In this document: piece after piece, positions 47,177 to 55,098 of the stretch
How the letters are laid out: the number at the start of each line of letters is the position of its first letter
How positions within the stretch are numbered: position 1 is the first letter of the stretch
Assembly: GCA_963730285.1 (NCBI GenBank)
Contig: CAVSQY010000003.1
Span: 1 to 64,000, forward strand
Length of the DNA stretch: 64,000 bases
From: JARDZU01 sp963730285
Lineage (GTDB): Bacteria; Actinomycetota; Acidimicrobiia; Spongiisociales; ZC4RG35
Direction: 5' to 3'
The notes under the pieces: generated by a model
Databases searched by the model: none
Told to the model about the DNA's origin: nothing
What the model saw: the letters and a program-made list of their open reading frames with translations, nothing else
Position numbers and translations under genes: made by a program

Positions 47177-49774
47177 TCAGTGCCGCCGGTCCTGGCTGGT
47201 GTCGCCTGGCCGGGTGCTCCGATAGAGGATCTGCTTTGCAGCTTCGGTCCCAAGAACGTAGAGGGCGGTGACACCTGCGAGCGACACCATCAACAGGGGG
47301 GTTGGTGTCACGAACCCGAGAGCGCTTGCAAACGGAAGATAGGGAAGAAGAAAGGTGACTGCGGTCACCAAAGCCGTGGACAGCATGAGCAGGCGTCCTG
47401 GCCGGCTCCTGTAGAACAGCCGGCGTGTGCGCACCACGAGTGCAATCACCAGCTCGGTCAGCAATGACTCGACGAACCACCCAGTGCGAAACAACTCGGC
47501 CGACGCCGAGAACACCCACAGCAGCAGTCCGAACGTGAGAAAGTCGAACAGTGAGCTGACCGCCCCGAAGATCAACATGAAGTTGCGGATCTTCGCGATG
47601 TCCCAGCGCTCCGGGGCAGCGACCATCTCGGGATCGACGCTGTCGGTGGCAATCGTCGTGGCCGGGAAGTCGGAAAGGAAGTTGTTCAGCAAGACCTGGG
47701 TGGCCGTCAAGGGAAGGAACGGCAGGAAGAACGAGGATGCCGCCATCGAGATCATGTTCCCGAAGTTGGCGCTTTCGGTGGTCGTTATGTACTTGATGGT
47801 GTTGGCAAAGGTCCTTCTGCCCTCCACGATCCCCTCTCGCACCGCAGCCAGATCATGCTCGAGCAACACGAAACTCGCCGCTTCTCTGGCCACGTCGACC
47901 GCGGTATCGACGGAGATCCCGACGTCCGACGTGTGCAAGGCCGGCGCGTCGTTGACACCGTCGCCCATGAAGCCGACGACATCGCCCCCATGCCTCAGGG
48001 CAGCAACGATGCGTTCCTTGTGGGTCGGGTCGACCTCGACAAACAGGTCGGTGTCCGCGGCTGCGCGCCAGAGCGCCTCGTCCGACATGAGATTCATCTG
48101 AGCCCCGGTGAGAATGCGCTCGGCAGACAACCCCACCTCCCCGGCGAGATGCGCCGTCACCTCGGCGGCGTCTCCGGATATGACCTTCACGTCTACTCCC
48201 AGCCGGTTCAAGTCGGCGATCGCCATTCGCGCATCGGCCTTAGGTGGATCGGCGAAGAGCAGATAGCCGGCGAATGTCATGCCTTCCTCGTCGGCGATGT
48301 CGAAATGGTCGCGGTCGTCACTCACAGACTTAGTTGCGACGCCGACGACACGCCAGCCCTGACGTGACCAATCCTCGAAACGCGTGGTCAGGCCCTCCCG
48401 CAGGGACGGCGACAGGGAGGTCGGATGCTCTCCAGCGATGGACTCGCACGACTGGAGGACCGACTCGAGAGCCCCCTTGCAGATCAGCCAGACCGAGCCC
48501 TCTGTATCCCGTGCAATCACGCTCAGCCTCTTGCGAAAGAAGTCAAACGGGATCTCGGCGACCTTCGACCAATCTCCGACAGACCTGCCGGCGAGCAGTG
48601 CCTCGTCCAGTGGACCGACGAGGCCAGCCTGGAGTGCTGCATTGACCAGTGCCAATTCGACCGGTCTTGCATCGACAGACCCATCGGGGCCTCTGCCACT
48701 GTCAAGGGTCATAGCACCCTCTGTGAGCGTCCCGGTCTTGTCGGTGCAGAGAATCTGCATGGAGCCGAGATTCTGTATGGCGCCCAGATGCCGGACGATG
48801 ACTCCCTTCTCGGCCATCCGCCGAGCGCCATGCGAGAGGTTGATCGCCATGATCGCCGGAAGGAGCTCTGGTGCGATGCCGACCGCGAGAGCGATGGCGA
48901 ATAGCAATGACTCGATCGCTGGCTTGTTCAAGAAAACATTGGCAGCGAACACGAGCACGACCAGGACCACCATGACCTGTGTGAGAAGGTGGCCGAATCT
49001 TCGGATCCCCAACTCGAACGACGTCTCGGGAGGACGGAGCGCCAGGTGCTGGGCGACCAACCCATATTGAGTCGCGGGGCCGGTGGCGATCACGAGCATC
49101 TCGGCTGTTCCGGTCCGGACGGTCGTTCCCATCCACAGACAGTTGACTCGCTTCGAGACGACAGAGTCGACGTCCACGACACCCGGTTGCTTGGCGACCG
49201 GATACGTCTCTCCAGTGAGAATCGCTTCGGACACGTAACAGTCGGTAGAGCCGAGAACTCGGCCGTCTGCCGGCACCAGACCACCGGTCGACACGATCAC
49301 CACATCACCGGGGACGATGTCCGAGGCGGGGATCGACTTGACCCCTCCATCACGGCGCACGCGTGCGCGCAACTCAACACGAGCCTGGAGCTCTGCAACG
49401 GCGTTGGAGGCGCGAAACTCCTGAAAGAACCCGAGCAAAGCACTGCCCACGACGATGGCAAGGATGATGGAGGCGTCCAGCCATTCAGCCACCATCCCTG
49501 ACACCACCGATGCAAAGACCAGGATCAAGACCAGCGGGCTACGAAACTGCCTGAGGAGGACACTCCACACTGTGACCTCGCGCCTCGGATTGATCACATT
49601 CTTCCCCACGGCAGCCGACCTGGCATCGGCGTCTCGAGAGCTCAACCCTTCGTAACCCGACCGCAGCGAGGCTTGAAGGTCCTTCAGGTTGGTTGCCCAC
49701 CACGCACTCGAGTTGAGCTGCCCGATCTTCCCGGCGTCGAGCGACCCTGGCTCGTCATCAGCGCGATCGGTCAT
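47177..49774 (-). CDS. mgtA: Magnesium-translocating P-type ATPase (MgtA/MgtB, P3B)
   Basis: 865 residues, full length. The cation ATPase N domain begins at residue ~20 (SSAWWATNLKDLQASLRSGYEGLSS). Phosphorylation site CTDKTGTLTEG (about residue 345), actuator ILTGETYPVAKQ, hinge MGDGVNDAPALHTSDVGISVDTAVDVAREAASFVLLEHDL and C-terminal helices with QVLLNNFLSD fit MgtA. It imports Mg2+ at low magnesium. The stop lies 15 bases from the YetF pseudogene on the opposite strand. Confidence 0.94.
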   Translation of the reverse strand: MTDRADDEPGSLDAGKIGQLNSSAWWATNLKDLQASLRSGYEGLSSRDADARSAAVGKNVINPRREVTVWSVLLRQFRSPLVLILVFASVVSGMVAEWLDASIILAIVVGSALLGFFQEFRASNAVAELQARVELRARVRRDGGVKSIPASDIVPGDVVIVSTGGLVPADGRVLGSTDCYVSEAILTGETYPVAKQPGVVDVDSVVSKRVNCLWMGTTVRTGTAEMLVIATGPATQYGLVAQHLALRPPETSFELGIRRFGHLLTQVMVVLVVLVFAANVFLNKPAIESLLFAIALAVGIAPELLPAIMAINLSHGARRMAEKGVIVRHLGAIQNLGSMQILCTDKTGTLTEGAMTLDSGRGPDGSVDARPVELALVNAALQAGLVGPLDEALLAGRSVGDWSKVAEIPFDFFRKRLSVIARDTEGSVWLICKGALESVLQSCESIAGEHPTSLSPSLREGLTTRFEDWSRQGWRVVGVATKSVSDDRDHFDIADEEGMTFAGYLLFADPPKADARMAIADLNRLGVDVKVISGDAAEVTAHLAGEVGLSAERILTGAQMNLMSDEALWRAAADTDLFVEVDPTHKERIVAALRHGGDVVGFMGDGVNDAPALHTSDVGISVDTAVDVAREAASFVLLEHDLAAVREGIVEGRRTFANTIKYITTTESANFGNMISMAASSFFLPFLPLTATQVLLNNFLSDFPATTIATDSVDPEMVAAPERWDIAKIRNFMLIFGAVSSLFDFLTFGLLLWVFSASAELFRTGWFVESLLTELVIALVVRTRRLFYRSRPGRLLMLSTALVTAVTFLLPYLPFASALGFVTPTPLLMVSLAGVTALYVLGTEAAKQILYRSTRPGDTSQDRRH

Positions 49775-49845
49775 GGCCGACTGCGCTCGGTTGACTCGAC
49801 CAGCGACCCGGCAATCGGCCGATACCCTCTGCGCATGACCGGATC

Positions 49846-50820
49846 ATGCCATCCCCCGGAGTCAACGCCGGGAGTGTGGCATTGACACTGAGGTCGACTT
49901 CGAGCAGGGTGCTGCGGCCACTGACGATCGTGATCGTGATCGGATTCGCGATTCACATCCTGCTACCCCAGATCGGTGAGTTGGGCCAGGCCTTCCAGAC
50001 GCTGCGGGCGGGCCGTTGGCGATACCTGGGTCTGGCATTTGTCGGTGCCGGGCTGACCTTTGTCAGTGGCGCCTGGATGGTGTGGATATCAACGGATCTG
50101 CGTCCGCCATTCGGCCGAACCATCCTGGGCCAGATCGCCGCCTCGTTCATGGCCACAGTCACCCCCGCCGGTCTCGGGTGGATAGGAGTGACTCAAGGGT
50201 ATCTGCAACACGCCGGAGCCGAGGAGGGAACAGCGAGCGCAGCCACCACGCTGAACATGCTCGTCACATTCCTCTCCCACATCGGTCTCCTTATCCTGCT
50301 GTTGCCCTTTCTCCCGACGATGAAGCTGCCGACGGTGACACTTCCCAGCACCCAGGTGGTCGTCGAGATCGTCTTCGTCTCGTTGGTGGCAATCGGGATA
50401 GTTCTCTGGATTCCAGCATCGCGCCGTGGCATCCTCACCAGGCTGATGGGCATGGTGAGGACCGTCCCCGTCATCATTTCCGACCCGAGGCGATCCGTAG
50501 GGATGGTGAGCGGCGCCCTAACCGCCAATGTTGCCTTCGCGATCGCCCTGGCGGGGTCGGTGGCCGCTTATGGCCCGTTGCCCTCCCTCCTCGGGATCAT
50601 GGTCGCATACATGATCGCGGCGACTGCTGCGGCGGTCTCTCCCACCCCGGGTGGGCTCGGAGTAATGGAGACCGCGCTCGTCAGCGCCCTGGTGCGTCTC
50701 GGAGTGGTGTCGGGACCTGCCGTTGCCGCTGTGCTTACCTTCCGGGTGATGACATTCTGGCTGCCGCTGGTGGTGGGCGCCTGGGTCTGGCGCGTTGGCC
50801 GTAAGAGAGGTTGGCTATGA
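49846..50820 (+). CDS. Lysylphosphatidylglycerol-synthase-like / UPF0104 membrane protein
   Basis: 324 residues with about eight membrane helices. RAGRWRYLGLAFVGAGLTFVSGAWMVW, ATVTPAGLGWIGVTQGYLQ and AAVSPTPGGLGVMETALV are the conserved stretches of the MprF-type flippase domain (PF03706 type). No synthetase domain is fused, so it is the transmembrane-only form, often linked to polysaccharide or lipid flipping. Start uncertain: a GGGAG lies before GTG and TTG codons at about 49876-49882, which would shorten the N-terminus. Confidence 0.82.
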   Translation: MPSPGVNAGSVALTLRSTSSRVLRPLTIVIVIGFAIHILLPQIGELGQAFQTLRAGRWRYLGLAFVGAGLTFVSGAWMVWISTDLRPPFGRTILGQIAASFMATVTPAGLGWIGVTQGYLQHAGAEEGTASAATTLNMLVTFLSHIGLLILLLPFLPTMKLPTVTLPSTQVVVEIVFVSLVAIGIVLWIPASRRGILTRLMGMVRTVPVIISDPRRSVGMVSGALTANVAFAIALAGSVAAYGPLPSLLGIMVAYMIAATAAAVSPTPGGLGVMETALVSALVRLGVVSGPAVAAVLTFRVMTFWLPLVVGAWVWRVGRKRGWL

Positions 50821-50846
50821 GCAGCGTTTCGAGAATCGGGCAGAGA

Positions 50847-51437
50847 TCAGTCCGCGGCGAAGACTGTGGTGTTGTAGGCGTCGTAGACCAGGTCGGCGCC
50901 CAGCTGACGGTGTTGGGTGAGACGACCGAGGAGCCCGGTCAACTGCCGACGAACCCGACGGACGTCCATCGCACCCTCGTCGGCCAGCATCTCATTGGCA
51001 CGCTCCCACACCTTCCTCAGCTCGACGTGATCTCTCTTGATGTCGTCTATCGCCGCCGAGAGCCGGGGCTCTTCATCCAGTATCTCCACGAGCAGCCCAT
51101 CGGGGGCTTCGACCTCACGTATGTGATCGGCGAGCACCCGGCCGAGATCTGTCATCGCGAGGATGATCGTCGCCATCCAGTCATCCATGTGGGCTGGGCG
51201 GGCGAGAGCAGCCTCCAACTCCGACATCGCCCTCCTCAATTCCGATCTGCGGGCGGCGATTCGGTCGACTCTCGTCGGCCAGAAGGGAGCCATTTCTCGC
51301 TGAGGGATCCAGCCTGACGCCTCGGCTTGGTCCCGGGCCTTTTCCAAACCCAAAGCAGATCCAGGAGCTCGGAACAGATCGACACCCTGGGCCGATTCCT
51401 CCAACTCGAGAATCCGTTCACCGTTGTTGTGTGCCAT
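50847..51437 (-). CDS. Hemerythrin-like (HHE) helical protein
   Basis: 196 residues, nearly all helical. Histidine/acid pattern: DHIREVEAPDGLLVEILDEEP, IDDIKRDHVELRKVWERA and LTQHRQLGADLVYDAY (about residues 95-190) matches hemerythrin-like cation-binding proteins, although ligand assignment is incomplete. A diiron or haem-free oxygen/NO-sensing role is possible. A DosR-like box lies 37 bases upstream and the gene diverges from DUF1918. The first ~50 residues are an unassigned extension. Confidence 0.6.
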   Translation of the reverse strand: MAHNNGERILELEESAQGVDLFRAPGSALGLEKARDQAEASGWIPQREMAPFWPTRVDRIAARRSELRRAMSELEAALARPAHMDDWMATIILAMTDLGRVLADHIREVEAPDGLLVEILDEEPRLSAAIDDIKRDHVELRKVWERANEMLADEGAMDVRRVRRQLTGLLGRLTQHRQLGADLVYDAYNTTVFAAD

Positions 51438-51473
51438 AACTGTGATATTTCCTATCCGGAGTCAAGGCCACCA

Positions 51474-51490
51474 GGGTCCTAAGACCCGAA
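51474..51490 (-). promoter_or_regulatory. DosR-like box D (upstream of hemerythrin-like gene)
   Basis: In gene orientation TTCGGGTCTTAGGACCC, an imperfect palindrome 37 bases before the ATG at 51437. It matches 14 of 20 positions of the mycobacterial DosR consensus TTSGGGACTWWAGTCCCSAA when extended three bases. Palindromic centre GGGTC-YTAR-GACCC. Confidence 0.5.
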
Positions 51491-51543
51491 TCTCAAAAAC
51501 TCCGCGATCCGGAAGCCCATCGCGTCTGGGGCCGAATGGCGAT

Positions 51544-51560
51544 TTTGGGTCTTTGGTCTC
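51544..51560 (+). promoter_or_regulatory. DosR-like box E (upstream of DUF1918 gene)
   Basis: TTTGGGTCTTTGGTCTC, 57 bases before the ATG at 51617. It shares GGGTCTTNGG with box D on the opposite strand, so one divergent region carries two outward-facing sites. Confidence 0.5.
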
Positions 51561-51616
51561 TAGGCACTCAGTCGATTGGTGACGCAATCTGGTCTCATCG
51601 CAACAAGGAGATGAAG

Positions 51617-51832
51617 ATGCATGCCAAGGCGGGTGATCGCTTGGTAATCAAAGGTCATCATGTCGGGCAGCCCCCGCGTGAGGCGGAGATCCTGGACGTC
51701 AAAGGCCCAAAAGGTGAACCTCCGTATCTGGTCCGTTGGTCCGACGATGGACATGAGGCATTGGTCTATCCGGGGTCGGATGCACAGATCGAACACGTCC
51801 GACATGGATCTCGGACGGGCGGACGGGCCTAG
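51617..51832 (+). CDS. DUF1918 domain protein
   Basis: 71 residues from the ATG at 51617 (AAGGAG six bases upstream; an ATG at 51611 abuts the ribosome site). Sequence MHAKAGDRLVIKGHHVGQPPREAEIL, then YLVRWSDDGHEALVYPGSDAQIEH, is the whole DUF1918 domain, a small SH3-like beta barrel common in actinobacteria and of unknown role. Preceded by box E; co-located with Usp and Hsp20 genes, suggesting a stress function. Confidence 0.9.
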   Translation: MHAKAGDRLVIKGHHVGQPPREAEILDVKGPKGEPPYLVRWSDDGHEALVYPGSDAQIEHVRHGSRTGGRA

Positions 51833-51850
51833 TGGGCTGCTTCCGCCCAA

Positions 51851-52297
51851 TCACTCGGTGGTGATCAGCGTCTTGTCGCTGAGATGGGCCACCTTGTGCG
51901 AGACGCTCCCCAAGAAGAGGCCCTTCATGTCGCCAAGACCCCTCCGACCCATCACGATGCAGTCGGAGTCATGCTCATTGGCGTAGTGGACTATCTCGTA
52001 GGCAGGCATACCGACCACGATTTCCTCGTGCCGAACCTTGCCACCGGCTTCGCGAACCAGTCGTGCCGATTGCTCTTCGACGTCTCTGCCCACCGACTCC
52101 AAGACCTCTCGCTCGGTGAGATAGAGGTTCTCCAACCGCCCGTATTCATGGATTGCGCCGACCGGGAGGACAACTCGCTCCTGGACAACGTGAATCACGT
52201 CCACAAGTGCGCCGAAGACGCGGCTCAACTCACCAGCCAGCTTCGCTGCCCGATGTGAGTGCTCGGATCCGTCGACAGCAACCAGAATTCTCTCCAT
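51851..52297 (-). CDS. Universal stress protein UspA (stress island copy)
   Basis: 148 residues from the ATG at 52297 with AAAGGAGC just upstream. RILVAVDGSEHSHRAAKLAG and the C-terminal GRRGLGDMKGLFLGSVSHKVAH (ATP motif G-2X-G-9X-G-S) define a Usp domain. Box C lies 48 bases upstream. It is a separate, divergent paralogue from the Usp at 38423. Confidence 0.93.
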   Translation of the reverse strand: MERILVAVDGSEHSHRAAKLAGELSRVFGALVDVIHVVQERVVLPVGAIHEYGRLENLYLTEREVLESVGRDVEEQSARLVREAGGKVRHEEIVVGMPAYEIVHYANEHDSDCIVMGRRGLGDMKGLFLGSVSHKVAHLSDKTLITTE

Positions 52298-52344
52298 GCT
52301 CAGCTCCTTTACCTCATGTTCGCCGGGATCTCGGACCTGGGGTA

Positions 52345-52361
52345 GAGGCAAAGGGCCCAAT
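52345..52361 (-). promoter_or_regulatory. DosR-like box C (upstream of uspA)
   Basis: In gene orientation ATTGGGCCCTTTGCCTC. It shares the downstream half TTTGCCTCTACCC with box B, and lies 48-64 bases before the uspA start, the same spacing as other boxes. Confidence 0.5.
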
Positions 52362-52376
52362 GTCATGGAGACGCCA

Positions 52377-52407
52377 GTGAGTCGCGCTCAGTTCGAGCGC
52401 GACTCAC
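52377..52407 (-). terminator. 13-bp perfect hairpin between hsp20 and uspA
   Basis: GTGAGTCGCGCTC at 52377-52389 pairs exactly with GAGCGCGACTCAC at 52395-52407, loop AGTTC. It follows the hsp20 stop by 17 bases and precedes the uspA promoter region. No U-tract, so it resembles the stem-only terminators proposed in GC-rich actinobacteria. Confidence 0.55.
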
Positions 52408-52424
52408 CACTGACGCAATGTTGA

Positions 52425-52862
52425 TCAGTTGGCTCCGACCTCGACCGGGATGCTCCTTGGCTCGAGGGACGCCTTCTCCACGGGAAGAGTCACCCTGACA
52501 GTCAGGACACCCTTGTCGTATCCGGCCATGATCTTGTCGTCGCTCACACCATCCGGTAACGGGATACGACGTATGAACTTCCCATAGCGACGCTCCCGTA
52601 TGTACCGATCATCCTCGGAGATTTCCTTCTCCTCGGTCTTCTCACCTTTGATTGTGAGCACGTCGTCCTCAATGGTGATCTCGACGTCCTTGACCGGATC
52701 GATGCCGGGCAGTTCGGTGGCAACGACCAACTCGCCGTCCTTCTCTATGACATCGAGGAAGGGGCGGAAACCGAACTCACGCGTTTCCGTCGGGAAGCGG
52801 CGGAATCTCTGTTCCCATTCCTTTTCGAGGTCAAAGAACGGTGTCAACAGCTTGAACTCCAC
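52425..52862 (-). CDS. Hsp20 / alpha-crystallin small heat-shock protein
   Basis: 145 residues. The alpha-crystallin domain spans about residues 38-130: FLDVIEKDGELVVATELPGI, DVEITIEDDVLTIKGE, GKFIRRIPLPDGV and GVLTVRVTLP. It prevents aggregation of unfolded proteins. The GTG at 52862 is placed eight bases after AAAGGAGG; a GTG at 52871 abuts that signal. HspX of M. tuberculosis, the main DosR target, is in the same family. Confidence 0.93.
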   Translation of the reverse strand: MEFKLLTPFFDLEKEWEQRFRRFPTETREFGFRPFLDVIEKDGELVVATELPGIDPVKDVEITIEDDVLTIKGEKTEEKEISEDDRYIRERRYGKFIRRIPLPDGVSDDKIMAGYDKGVLTVRVTLPVEKASLEPRSIPVEVGAN

Positions 52863-52899
52863 AATCGACACCTCCTTTCTCGGGCCTAAATCTCACAAC

Positions 52900-52916
52900 T
52901 CGACTGACGGCCCGGA
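52900..52916 (-). promoter_or_regulatory. Weak DosR-like box F (upstream of hsp20)
   Basis: In gene orientation TCCGGGCCGTCAGTCGA, 38-54 bases before the hsp20 start. Keeps GGG, C8, T10 and AGTC but loses the last bases. A separate 6-bp inverted repeat (CGGGCC 52881, GGCCCG 52909) overlaps it. Confidence 0.25.
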
Positions 52917-53055
52917 GCCAGCCGGACTTCAGCATCGATCATCCGACAAACCCGTTCGGAGTGGTAGGGCCGAAGGGCACTTCCGCAGAAGCAGTCTCAC
53001 CCGCGCAGCACACGAGATGCCGAAACGAGTTGGCAACTCTCCTACTCTCCGCCCG

Positions 53056-55086
53056 ATGTCGTCCTGGTCGGAATCATTTCGCACGGTGAGAATCGGGCGA
53101 ACACCACGGTTGATGGTGCTGGCCGGCGTCGTGGGAGTCGGCGCCGGATTGGGCGCCGTTGTCCTGATCAGGGCCATCGAGCTCGTCGCCACCGGCGCCA
53201 GATGGGTGGGAGACCAACTTTCGATCGGCGATGTGGTGCTCCTGATCGTCCTCCCGGTTGGCATCCTCATCGCTTGGCGGCTGACGATGTGGTTCGCACC
53301 GGAGGTGGCCGGCCACGGCGTTCCGCAGATCATTGCCGCCCTCACCATTGCAAGTGGATTCATCCGCACGAGGGTCATCGCACTGAAGACTGTTGCCACC
53401 GCCCTCACCATTGGCGCCGGCGGTTCAGCAGGTCGCGAGGGCTCGATCGCTCAGATCGGCTCAGCAATCGGATCCTGGGTGGCGCGCGTGGCGCGAGTCG
53501 GCGAAAACGATGTCATCGTCCTGATCGCGGCCGGCGCCGGGGCCGGGATCAGTGCGACCTTCAACGCGCCCATCGCCGGCATGTTCTTCGCCATGGAGGT
53601 GATCCTCAGAGAGTTCTCCCTCCGTCACGTTCACACCATCGTGATCGCATCGGTCGCAGGCGCTGTCGTGGCCCACAGCGTCATCGGCGAGGCATTGACT
53701 TTCCAGGTTCCCGCCTACAGCCTCGATGATCCCAGGTTGCTTCTCCTCTATGGCGCTCTCGGCCTGGTGGTGGTTGCGGCCGCCTGGTTGTTTCTCGCTG
53801 CCCTCGATTGGTTTGAAGTGCGACCGGGTGTATTGCCCGGGTGGACCCGTCCCGTGATCCTCGCTCTGTTGGTTGCCTCCCTCGGCCTGTTTCACAGTGA
53901 GATCCTTGGCACCGGTCAAACCTTCGTCGGGGAGGTCCTCAGCAATCAAGTCGAATTCGCATGGTGGACATTGGTGCTGCTCGCTGTCCTCAAGGCCGTC
54001 GCCACTGCCGCCACTTTGGGAGGCAAGGGATCGGGTGGGATCTTCATGCCCAGCCTGTTCATCGGTGCGGCCACTGGGTCGGGCTTTGCCCGCTTGGTGG
54101 CCCCCGTTTGGGGTCTCTCCACTATCCAACCGGGCGCCTTTGGCGTCGTCGGGATGGCCGCCACCTTCGCCGCCATAGCCCGGGCCCCACTCACGTCGAT
54201 CTTGATCGTGTTCGAGATCACAGGTGACTACGGGCTGGTCCTTCCCCTGATGATCGCCACTGCCATCAGCACCATCCTGGCCGGTCGGGTACGACCGGAG
54301 AGCGCCTATACCGCTCCGCTGGCTCGCATGGGAATCCACCCCACGCAGGGAGGTGTCACCGACCTGCTGGACACTGTGCGAGTCGGAGAGGTCCTCCGGG
54401 ATCAGCCCACCTCGGTGTCGCCGGACGTGTCGCTGGGAGAGGTCCAGGGGATAATGCAGCGTCAAAGACTGCATGGCCTGCCTGTCGTCTCCGAGGACGG
54501 CCTGGTGGGCATCGTCACCGAGTCCGACATCGTCAGGGCTGGAGGCCCATCGGACCAGGTGACGGCCGGGGATGCCATGACTCCAAACCCGGTCACCGTC
54601 AGCCCTCGAACGCAGGTCTCCGATGCATTGGAGAAGATGGCCGCACTCGGTGTGGGACGGCTTCCAGTGGTCGATGACGCCGAGCGATCGCGATTGTTGG
54701 GCATGTTCCTTCGAGAAGACGTCGTGACCGCCTATCACCGTGCTCTCGGCGCCAGCGCGCGAGCCCAGAATCTCCCCGACCGCCTCAAGGTGCGGACTCA
54801 GCACGGTGCTCGATTCTTCGAATTGCAGATACCACCCGGCTCGGTGGCCGACGGCAGGCCGGTGAGTGAGATCCCCTGGCCGGAAGGCTGCGTCGTGGTG
54901 TCCATCCATCGCGGCGCCTCGATGCTGGTTCCAACCGGGAAGACCGAGCTGAAGGCCGGGGACGCCATAACCGCTTTCGGCGGAGAGGACGCACGGGAAC
55001 GCCTGATAGAGAGGCTGGCCCGGGTGCCGGACCCGCCCGACCCGCTTCCTGAAAACGAAGGCCCGACTAGGGCTGAAAGCCCCTAG
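53056..55086 (+). CDS. ClC chloride channel/antiporter with CBS pair and TrkA-C domain
   Basis: 676 residues from the ATG at 53056. An ATG at 53017 adds 13 residues whose codons look non-coding, so it was not preferred. The ClC core has AGHGVPQ, the GSAGREGS gate motif with its glutamate, FNAPIAGMFFAMEV and GSGGIFMPSLFIGAATG. Two CBS domains follow (about 430-560), then a TrkA-C-like domain (FFELQIPPGSVADGR...AGDAITAFGG) at the C-terminus. CBS and TrkA-C usually sense nucleotides. Direction of transport is not deducible. Confidence 0.92.
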   Translation: MSSWSESFRTVRIGRTPRLMVLAGVVGVGAGLGAVVLIRAIELVATGARWVGDQLSIGDVVLLIVLPVGILIAWRLTMWFAPEVAGHGVPQIIAALTIASGFIRTRVIALKTVATALTIGAGGSAGREGSIAQIGSAIGSWVARVARVGENDVIVLIAAGAGAGISATFNAPIAGMFFAMEVILREFSLRHVHTIVIASVAGAVVAHSVIGEALTFQVPAYSLDDPRLLLLYGALGLVVVAAAWLFLAALDWFEVRPGVLPGWTRPVILALLVASLGLFHSEILGTGQTFVGEVLSNQVEFAWWTLVLLAVLKAVATAATLGGKGSGGIFMPSLFIGAATGSGFARLVAPVWGLSTIQPGAFGVVGMAATFAAIARAPLTSILIVFEITGDYGLVLPLMIATAISTILAGRVRPESAYTAPLARMGIHPTQGGVTDLLDTVRVGEVLRDQPTSVSPDVSLGEVQGIMQRQRLHGLPVVSEDGLVGIVTESDIVRAGGPSDQVTAGDAMTPNPVTVSPRTQVSDALEKMAALGVGRLPVVDDAERSRLLGMFLREDVVTAYHRALGASARAQNLPDRLKVRTQHGARFFELQIPPGSVADGRPVSEIPWPEGCVVVSIHRGASMLVPTGKTELKAGDAITAFGGEDARERLIERLARVPDPPDPLPENEGPTRAESP

Positions 55087-55098
55087 AACCGATCAGAC

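Noticed and set aside
52600..53055. Upstream extension of the ClC frame across hsp20
   Set aside because: Lies antisense to hsp20 with non-coding-like codon use; the ClC family starts near 53056.
53461..54909. 482-residue minus-strand frame inside the ClC gene
   Set aside because: Antisense to conserved ClC and CBS motifs; translation is rich in Gly, Asp, His without family features.
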